Shown piece after piece: positions 55,947 through 64,000 of a stretch of 64,000 nt of DNA. The first letter of the stretch is position 1. Every line of letters starts with the position of its first letter. Below the pieces are notes generated by a model that saw only the letters and a list, made by a program, of their open reading frames with translations, was not told the origin of the DNA and searched no databases. The DNA is from Sepiola atlantica (Eukaryota > Mollusca > Cephalopoda > Sepiida > Sepiolidae), in the NCBI GenBank assembly GCA_963556195.1, contig OY744525.1, forward strand, positions 84,067,576-84,131,575, read 5' to 3'. Both the position numbers and the translations under genes were made by a program.

Positions 55947-56373
55947 GCCTGAAAGGAGGAGGTAATGCCTGGAAGTATTATATCAGGATAACAGAACGGC
56001 CATAGTGAGGAAGGGAGGGGGGAAGGAATATTAGCGTCTATTAATAATTAAGAAAGAAAGTGTGGGAGTGAGAGGGGAAGAAGAAAGAAAGAAAAAAAAT
56101 GGTTGTAGTGTGAGTGAATTTCTACCCGCCACTCCCTTACTCTGACGTCATATCTAGTTTATCGTGACTTTGCATTATTTTTCTTCTCAAATTAGTATAA
56201 ATAACGTTGAAAAATAGAGTTCAAAGCCACCCCCCATTGGAAAAAAGTGCTCAGTCGACCCCGGAAGAGTCAATTTTTTTTTTCCGGTTCCGAGATATTA
56301 CACGCGTCTGGGCTGGCCGGTCGGAATGATGTCACCCGTGTGACCGTGTGTTGGGTACTTTCGGAGGAGAAGC

Positions 56374-56405
<32 letters not shown>

Positions 56406-56445
56406 CATACATACATACATACAGACAGACAGGTGACGTTTATAT
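55947..56445 (+). repeat. Block shared with 29806-30274, ending in (ACAT)n
   Basis: Near-identical to the D1 copy. The ACAT tail is about 12 units (about 56377-56422), followed by AGACAGACAGGTG. After 56445 the similarity to D1 ends. Confidence 0.85.
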
Positions 56446-56734
56446 AATAGATGGCGCCCGTTCATTTCATTATCCAGAGATAACTAAGCGTTCAGACTCT
56501 GGTGTCGGCAGTGACACTATTATTACCTATACGACATAATGATAAGTGCACATTTCTTGGAACCAACAGGTGAAATATTTAACATAATTTAATACGTATC
56601 TATTAATAATGGAGATTATGTATCTGTCTGAAGCCAAAACTATACTATTTAAGTCTATTGTGCTTATAATGAAATAGTATAGTATATACTATTTCATACT
56701 AATATACTATCTTTAAAGGCTCAATTTAGGGGCA
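56446..56734. other. AT-rich spacer
   Basis: No gene. ATAGTATA and ATTTCATA phrases form a small imperfect palindrome near 56670-56710. Confidence 0.5.
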
Positions 56735-57735
56735 TAGTGTAGTGTAGTATCTCCACTGTTGTCATAAGACCATCCTCCCAGGTATTACTTCTTCCTTTTT
56801 TAGAAGTGTGGAGGTAGTGTAGTATCTGTTCGTTTTCATATCATCCTCCCAGACATAACGCTCTCTTTTTTTAGAAGTGTGGACGCAGTGTAGTATCTGA
56901 TCTGTTGTTATGATGCCATTCCACAGGCATTATCTCCTTCTTTTTTAGAGATGTAACGGTAGTGTAGTATCTGTTCTGTTGTCATGTTACCATCCTCCCA
57001 TGTATTACCTCCTCCTTTTTTAGAAGTGTGGAGGTAGTGTAGTATCTGTTCTGTTGCCATGAACCGATCCTCGAAGGCATTACATCTTTTTTATTTAATC
57101 GTCTGGATTTAGTGTAGTATCTGTTCTGTTGTCATAATACCATCCTCCAAGGCATTACCTCATTTTTAGTGAAAGGTGTGGACGTAGTGTAGTATCTGTT
57201 CTGTTGCCATGATACAATCCTCGCAAGCATTACATCCACCTTTTTAGGAGGTGTGGGAATAGTGTAGTATCTGTTCTGCTGTCATGATACCATCCTCGTA
57301 GGCATTACGTTCTCCTTTTTTTTAGAAGTGTGGATGTATGAGTACTGTAGTATCGGGTATGTTGTCATACCATCCACTCAGGCATTATCTCCTCTATTTT
57401 TGAAAGGTGTGAAGGTAGTGTGGTATCTTTTCTGAATCCATGATACAATCCTCTCATGCATGACCTCCTTTTTCTAAGAGGTGTGGAGCTAATGTAGTAT
57501 CTTTTCTGTTGTCATTATACCAACCTCCCAGGCATTACCTCTTCCTTTCTTAGAGGTATGGAGGTAGTGTAGTATCTATTCTGTTGTCATGATACTATCC
57601 TCTCAGGCATGACCTCCGCCTTTTTATGGTGTAGAGATAGTGTAGTATATGTTTTGTTGTCATGATATTATCTTCCCATGCATTACCCCATCCTTTTTAG
57701 AGGTGTAGAGGTAGTGTAGTATCTGTTCTGCTTCC
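56735..57735 (+). repeat. 75-bp tandem repeat carrying the U2 core, 14 units
   Basis: The core AGTGTAGTATCTGTTCT recurs, with variants, at about 56740, 56816, 56887, 56961, 57036, 57111, 57186, 57261, 57341, 57417, 57491, 57566, 57639 and 57713. This equals U2 nucleotides 31-47, including the branch-site recognition GTAGTA. Each unit continues GTTGTCATGATACCATCCTC, CCAGGCATTACCTCCTCC, TTTTTAGAAGTGTGGAGGTA. TACCTCC and GGAGGTA can pair into a hairpin. Units differ by about 10-20 percent, so the array is not young. Confidence 0.9.
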
Positions 57736-58637
57736 AATTACCAAACATATGCGATTGGAGGAAGCATATTTTTGCTAGTATTAATAATGAAAATATTCTT
57801 TCAATGTTATTCCTTTGTTTTAAAGTCTAAATTTAGAATATAGTTTAAAAGAGAAATGCATGAAGGGGCATAAACAGACGGCAATAATAAAAGAATACGT
57901 TAATATAATAACCACTTATATTCATGCTTATACTTACTCAATATTAGGGACTGGTTTAAAATCTTCATTTGTTTAATAATTTAGGAATCTAACAAGTTTT
58001 ACTTAATATAAGGACACCTTAAAAGAGGGTGACTCAGAACCCAGTTGCTACATTTTGCTTTACATCTGATGCTAATTAAATTTTAAGTATACCTAAGACG
58101 TATTTGGCGTTTATGGTTTTGGACTTATTAAAGATTCTAACTGTCTCGCTGTAATGAACCCGTATTGAGGTAGTTAATGTCGCTAATCTTTTAATTACTG
58201 AATTCCTGTGACCAATTCTAGTGTCTTCGTATGTTCGTGTTTTTCCTGCCTCGTAACCTACACATTATTATCTGTGTATTTACTATTAATCAAATAGCGT
58301 AAAAAATGAAACGAACATTTAGAAAGTCGATTAAAAAATCATTTTATTGTGTAATTATATCAACCAGCATTTATGTTATTTTATTTGTAAAAAGATAAGC
58401 CTTTTAAATATTTTGCTAATAAAAGAAAAATATAAAATAAATTACTTCGTGGCACTTCTCAATTTGAAAGGAATTTGTAAGCATTTCATGTGTCGAAAGG
58501 AAAGTCATTTCTTAGCCAATCCTCATGCATTAAAAATAGAATGTTTTGGAAGATATTTACATCCAATAATTAAAAAAATAATTAAGATCAAAACTACATT
58601 ACATTAAAAAAAAGAATATCGTTGAATTAATAATTTA
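57736..58637. other. AT-rich spacer, no gene recognised
   Basis: The 86-codon frame at 58347-58607 is AT-driven and resembles no protein I know. Nothing else is recognised. Confidence 0.5.
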
Positions 58638-58654
58638 ATGATGGAACGATATTG
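58638..58654 (+). repeat. 17-bp target-site duplication of the SINE, left copy
   Basis: ATGATGGAACGATATTG occurs here and again at 58990-59006. Confidence 0.92.
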
Positions 58655-58989
58655 GCCTTTTGGCTAAGATGAAAGTGTAGTATCTGTTCCGATTGATGCT
58701 GCACCCCATAGGCTGGTATTGTCTTGTCCTTCGGGGCTTTATTTACGCCGGTCTATGGGACAGTCCTGAGCAGTTCTAAGAGGTCCACCCTCTCAGGCTT
58801 TACCTCCCCTTTTTGGGGAGGAGTAAGTTTATTGCTTACTGCCTGAAGCGCCCTTACCGGGGAATGCCAACGGGGCTGCCCAGGCAATTTTTAAAATGGC
58901 CAGAGTGCTCACCTCTTGGGCGCTGGCTTTTCTAATCCCACTTTCCCGACCTTGTGTCACCTCTTACCTTGTGGGGGTAGATAAATTAG
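58655..58989 (+). mobile_element. U2-headed SINE, full length, clean target-site duplication
   Basis: It starts GCCTTTTGGCTAAGATGAAA (U2 from about nucleotide 13), runs to GTAGTATCTGTTCCGATTG, then carries the long-subfamily body with GCTGGTATTG, TCCCCTTTTTGGGGAGGA, CAGGCAATTTTTAAAATGG and a CCCAC...GTGGG 3' stem. It ends GTAGATAAATTAG. The 17-bp duplication directly abuts both ends, so head and body moved as one unit into DNA unrelated to U2. Confidence 0.95.
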
Positions 58990-59179
58990 ATGATGGAACG
59001 ATATTGTAATAATAAAAGTAACATTCAAAATCGTTTTTTTAATAATTTAGTTATAAATAAACAGCACAGTTAAAACAATGATGAGAGTAGAATGTCTCCC
59101 ATGCAACGCTGGGTAGATATAGCTAATATAACCATAAATTCTCTAACACTGAATCATGATCTTCCACGCAGACTTCTTG

Positions 59180-59560
59180 CAAGCATTGAATCTCTCCATT
59201 CTCTGGCGACAGACACCTTCTCGGTCATCGACGTAGTAAACTGACATTCATTTCTGTCGATGATTTCCAATATCCCAGCCAACAGATCTTAATTGTATTC
59301 TCTCTCCTTTTCTCCTCCAATTCTCTTTCTTTGTCATCATTTGTCGGTTGTGCACGAGGTCAACAATACTGACGATCGAGGCTTCCGTCTTCTGCAATAA
59401 AATCCCCCGGCGTGGGTGATTAATCTCCTCTGTCCAGGGGACGAGGCGGCGTCGAAGAAATGCGTTTATCAATAAGCGCGTAAAAAGGAGGCGTAAAACT
59501 AGTTTTCAAGAACACTTATGGAAACGCTACACATGCCCAGTCGTGCAATGCTAATAATAA
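59180..59560. repeat. Dispersed repeat family R4, copy 2
   Basis: Partner of 19060-19470: TTCATTTCTGTCGATGATTT, ATTCTCTCTCCTTTTCTC, TTCCGTCTTCTGCAATAAAA, GGGTGATTAATCT, GCGGCGTCGAAGAAATGCG and CGTTTATCAATAAGCGCG. A phrase resembling the far end of copy 1 (GTGAATATCAGCTTGATTGG) appears at about 60150. Possibly a longer, broken element. Confidence 0.65.
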
Positions 59561-61440
59561 GACTGAAAAGAGGTGAATATTCGATCGCTTAGCACGTCAG
59601 TCAATTGAAAAAGAGTGCATATATACTCGTCTTCTCACGAGGGCAGAGTTAGACACAGCGTCGATTTTTAAACCTTAAAGGCTTTATTTCTTATATTGGT
59701 TTGACATCGAAGACACTGATTACCTATTTAGCGGGTCTGCAGATGCAACATCATACTAATACCTACTCACACTTACCAACAGGCTCGTTGCAGATGTGAA
59801 ACTGGTTGCAGTTTGAAACATTTTTGCTGAATATTATATAAATAGGCATTTTGTTTGGATGTGTCATATTTGAAACAAAACACATTTAAGTGTTAATGTG
59901 GGGAAAATCTAGCTCTCCTTAAAACGAAACTCTGGATTTGAACAAAAATTTTAATTGCCTCAGTCTAGAGAGACTTATCTTTTACTGACCGAAGACAGAA
60001 AAGAGTAACTGTACACCAGAACGTATACTACCCTTTGTTCATCTCCAGAAGGCTCAGTTAATTGAAAAAGAGATATGTCGTGTAGCTGAGAAATAATTTC
60101 TCTAAGATAGAAAGTTTTATATATTTGATAGATGTTCGAATACGAAAGACTAAAAAGTGGGTGAATATCAGCTTGATTGGCTTGTTGGTTAGTAGATAGT
60201 TCATAATTACGAAATATAGAGGTGGATCACGCTAAATATTATCTGCCTCCGATACAATGGTGCCCAAAGTTATCCACGTGGAAGTGACCGTTATTACATC
60301 TCAATCTGTGTTTATCTTCACTCATTTCCATTTCATGCGAAGATTATATTGTGTTTTATATACTTCTATTTTCTTCTAAAAGAATTTCGCACATAAACAA
60401 AATCTGTGAAACAATTATATACTTCAACGTTTTTTTATTTACTTTCCGTCGATATTCGTAGATTTTTTTTTGTTACAATTCATTAAATTTACTTTTTTGC
60501 TTGTTTTTTTTTAATTAGAAATATTGTGAAAATAAACAAGACAAGTAGAAATGCAGATGAAAAGGGTCTAAAAAAACAATCAAAAAGCGAAAAAAACATG
60601 GAAACGGCTTAGACCCAACATGAATAATCTCAAAACTACGAATCAGGTAAATATCCCATGAAAGTCGAAACCTCATAACTTACATTAGAAAAAAAATAAC
60701 TTACATTACAAAATAGCGTGTTTAATTCGATTCTAATAGTTTTTATGACCACTAACAGTTCAAGAATGTTAATTGTGTTTTGTTATCTACGTCTGTTTAA
60801 TGATAAGGCCAGTCGAATTCATATGTAGGCATCTTTACATTAAACGTTAATCAACATCTGATCTGATCAATTATATTATTTGTATATTTTTTATTTAAGT
60901 AAAAAAATCCGGTTCTGATCTTCATGAAGAAATATGTGTGAAGATGAGTTCGCTTGGTTATAGCGGTTACGAGACATAAAGTATTCACATATGTATCTAA
61001 ATTAATAAATGCAAACGTTAGGCCCATTTCTCGCATTAACGGTTAAGTCAAAACGTCCTATTTCAAGTTAATGTAACTTCACACAAGAGACGCACCATCT
61101 GTTTTATATACTGATTCATGATATGCGATATCAGTCGCAAGGTTAACTAATTTGTATATTAGTTTTGAAACAGGACATTTCATTAATAAATTATAAGTTG
61201 TTATTGTATTCCATGATTGTTTTGATTTTAATATTACAAATAGTTCTGTTTCGCTATATTGTTTTATTTCCTGAACAAATGTCAAATGTTCCTTTCTTTG
61301 GACGGAGCGACTTATTTTTCAACAGGTTGCTATCTATTTCTAAATAGCAAATGAAAAGGCAAATTGATTTCGTCTGTATTTTGCGTTCTTTATGGTCACA
61401 TTATAAAGATAAATAGATTTGTATCGAAATTTCCAAAATG
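59561..61440. other. AT-rich spacer, no gene recognised
   Basis: No recognisable gene. A poly-T/A-rich stretch lies near 60430-60720. Short frames have no motifs. Confidence 0.5.
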
Positions 61441-61446
61441 TTAATG

Positions 61447-61521
<75 letters not shown>

Positions 61522-61637
61522 TTTAAAAATATGTGTTTCGTATTCACAACCAAGTTATGAATAAAATAATAATAGTTTAAATTAATGTTTCAAATAGCGA
61601 ACTTTGCAGAGCAATGGCAAGTTTGAAAAGCCGGGTA

Positions 61638-61672
<35 letters not shown>

Positions 61673-61752
61673 TGTATTCACATAAAATGTTATAAGGAGA
61701 TATACTCTTTTATGTGTCAATTTTCAGTATTCACTTTAACAGTGCTCAATAC

Positions 61753-61787
<35 letters not shown>
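61447..61787. repeat. Three (TA)n microsatellites
   Basis: Runs at about 61447-61510, 61639-61664 and 61753-61787. YIYIYI peptides across them are artefacts. Confidence 0.95.
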
Positions 61788-61790
<3 letters not shown>

Positions 61791-61904
61791 GGAGGGGGTT
61801 GTAATATTTATTGCCAACAGTATCTTATGTATTAAGCTGCGATTTTTGTTGATGCTCTTGTTGGCGCGAGTAATATTACTAAACAGGTTCGGCTTTCTCT
61901 AGAC

Positions 61905-62190
61905 GTATGGATCTTTAGTCAATATAGAATTTGGTAGTCAGTTCTCAACTGCATGTCTGGTTGAGTAAACACCAAGTAAATTAGAAAGAACACGAAAAGC
62001 CGGTTTATATGAAAGCTGAAATGTTTCAGAACGTTCAGATGGGCAAGTTCATTAATTGAGCTTTGATTGGCTGCTCTTTCAGGAGTGGATAATCTTCTGT
62101 TTAAACATTGCTTCATTCGAGCAATATTTAGATATGAAATATTGGAGCCATTTATGCCGCTAAGTGTTAATTTGTTTCTATATACCCCCG
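61905..62190 (+). repeat. Repeat family R3, copy 4 (longest)
   Basis: AATTTGGTAGTCAGTTCTCA, CGGTTTATATGAAAGCTGAA, ACGTTCAGATGGGCAAGTTC, TTGATTGGCTGC (inverted CCAAT), TGTTTAAACATTGCTTCATT, and ATTTATGCCGCTAAGTGTTA at the right end. It joins the left end of copies 2-3 with the right end of copy 1, so it gives the best outline of the family (about 280 bp). Confidence 0.65.
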
Positions 62191-62199
62191 TAAGTATGC

Positions 62200-64000
62200 G
62201 AACGTAATAGCCTGGTGAGCGAGTAACCTGGACAATATCCGAACGGATTTTGCTGGCATTGGTTTAGCAGTCCTGGGTGACGTTTGGTATTTCTATTGGC
62301 ACGTGGTCACGACGACGCCAGAAACAAACGTACGCACCAATTTGTCTCAATTTTATTAATAATAGAAAAATGTGACACGTTGGGTCCCTTCTTGAACTTT
62401 CTGTTTAGAGGTTTGAATCATGAAAAAGTGAGTTTGCAAAAACAGTTTAATATTGATATAAAAAGACGAATCCCAAATGAGTCGTGTTCTACTAGCTATA
62501 TGTCCTTCATACTCTCTCTACCTTTCTCTCTTCTCCCTTCCCCTCTCAGCTATAGGTGAAATCGTATCACTACTAATAGCATGATTCCCTTCTTTTTATA
62601 ATAAATTATTCCAACTTTTTTATTCTTCTCGTTTTTTATTATCTTCGAGTGTTAATAAATAAAGAGAGCGAGAGAAGAGGCGCCAGAGTTATGGAAGCGA
62701 GAGTGATAGATAGTGTATTAAATAAGAGCGTGAGACGCTCAAACAAGATATAGTGAGAAAGGAAGAGTGTGATAGACACACATTTAATAACAGATGGGTC
62801 ATTTGGTGAATCAACGCTAATTACAACATTTATATTGGATCTTTTCAAACATAACTCAATCCCAAAACAAAGTAATAATTCGTTTCGTGCTTAACTCAGA
62901 TTTCGTATAATAATATACAGATAGTACACGTCTATATAAAAACGACCTCTTTTGTAAAGCGTAGCTAATGGTATTCTATTACGGGTGTATAGATCTGTGT
63001 ATTTTCTACTGCTTCATTTAGAAATTGATTTTTTTCTTTTTTCGTCTATGGAGATATTCACACGTCCATGACTTCCGATAAAAATCTGTCGATGGCGGAG
63101 TAACCGATTCGTTATGTTTCTTTCATCTCTCCGAGTCACACTTCCTGGACAGGTGGAACATATTGCACGGTGAATCAATTTAGCCATTCTGCATTTTGCG
63201 CAGATTTTTTTTTATTATCGATGACTGCAGCAGACACGGTGTCCAAAGGTTGCCGAGGGCCAATTATGCACACACGCACATACACATATATATGAATATA
63301 CAATATGTATATATATAATGTGTGTGCATATGTTCGTGTATATATACATATTTCTTTATGCATATATGTCTCTTCCCTCTCTCTATATTATATTTTATAT
63401 TTTTAGTTATATAAAGTTAGGTATGTATGTTTATATATTTGTATGGTTCACTTCTAAACTAATGAACAGATCATTATGAATTCTGGAACACAGCTGCTAA
63501 GCATAAAAGTGGATAATATGTTTAATTTCGTTTCATGTAAAGAGGGGTTGCAACCTTTCGTGAAAATTCAGATACTTTCGATTTTTGTGAATTTTTAACA
63601 ATAGGTATTACGTATCAATTACTAAATATTCCCCAAATATTAGTTTTTTTTTCGAATATGTTTGTAGGGTTTTAAGGGTATTATATAAGCACAACCTCCT
63701 ATTTGAAAATGTAAGTATTTCAAATTGGTTGGCAATTTGATCCAGAGTTATTATACACCAATTTAGCAAGATTCTCTGAAGGCCATTTTCTCCTTAAGCC
63801 TTTAATTTTAGTCATTTTCTAGATTGAATATCACTCAATAGATTTTGAGTTATATTTCCTCTGCCTCCAGTAGATATGATTTTTTTATTCTTATTTTTGC
63901 ATGTATACATATTTCTCATTTATGCAAACATTGTTAAAAATAAAAGAATCAGTCTTTTTAATTATACCTTTCTATTTTTTCTTATTTTTCAGAGGGGCTT
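62200..64000. other. AT-rich spacer, no gene recognised
   Basis: No gene recognised. A TA/TG/CA-rich patch at about 63265-63370 opens a low-complexity frame. The rest is AT-rich with poly-T runs. Confidence 0.5.

Noticed and set aside
56735..57735. Regular 17-bp repeats with about 58-bp spacers, CRISPR-like at first sight
   Set aside because: The spacers are also repeats of each other, the genome is eukaryotic, and the repeat is U2-derived. It is a tandem repeat, not a CRISPR array.
58347..58607. 86-codon lysine- and isoleucine-rich frame
   Set aside because: Composition follows the AT-rich background. No motif and no conserved neighbour.

Overview
The window reads as AT-rich, non-coding eukaryotic DNA from an invertebrate. 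Three things point that way: U2 snRNA-like sequence with the protostome form of the 5' end (GATCAAAGTG, with one more A than vertebrate U2), metazoan-type LINE and mariner fragments, and abundant (TA)n and (GA)n microsatellites. A mollusc, possibly a cephalopod, is my best guess, but nothing here proves the taxon. I found no host protein-coding gene. The only long open frames belong to one retrotransposon; almost every other open frame lies in a tandem repeat.

Layout. 1-21.1 kb: AT-rich spacer with decayed mobile elements. These are a reverse-strand U2-headed SINE (3.1-3.4 kb), an inverted-repeat MITE (8.75-9.12 kb), LINE and LTR-element remnants (16.1-17.4 kb), a broken mariner (17.9-18.9 kb), and several dispersed repeat families present two to four times. 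21.1-25.4 kb: stacked tandem repeats of 35, about 140, about 322 and 33 bp. 25.9-30.3 kb (segment D1) and 47.0-56.4 kb (segment D2): two copies of one duplicated segment in the same orientation. Each carries a minus-strand SINE piece, a conserved block of about 250 bp, a U2-like 5' end, a U2-targeted LINE (5'-truncated in D1, full-length in D2), a variant U2-like module and a 51-bp minisatellite. 31.7-47.0 kb: a satellite of about 80 monomers of 179 bp, with 10-mer, 7-mer and 5-mer higher-order repeats, lying between D1 and D2. 56.7-57.7 kb: fourteen copies of a 75-bp repeat, most of them carrying the core of U2. 57.7-64 kb: AT-rich spacer with one U2-headed SINE (58.7-59.0 kb) that has a clean target-site duplication.

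The most notable content is a connected set of U2 snRNA-related mobile DNA. A 7.2-kb LINE of Tx1-like type (ORF1 with a CCHC knuckle; ORF2 with AP endonuclease, reverse transcriptase and a C-terminal CCHC) sits in a U2 5' end and is flanked by an identical 40-bp direct repeat of that U2 sequence. A SINE family starts with the same roughly 45 nt of U2 and leaves U2 at practically the same nucleotide as the LINE body does. Two dispersed SINE copies have 17-18 bp target-site duplications. This suggests that U2-specific insertion captured the U2 promoter and 5' end and so gave rise to a U2-headed SINE. ORF2 of the full-length LINE carries a nonsense codon near its C-terminus that the truncated copy lacks.

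Coordinates of repeat edges are by eye and generally good to about 5-20 bp. All similarities were found by reading, with no database search.
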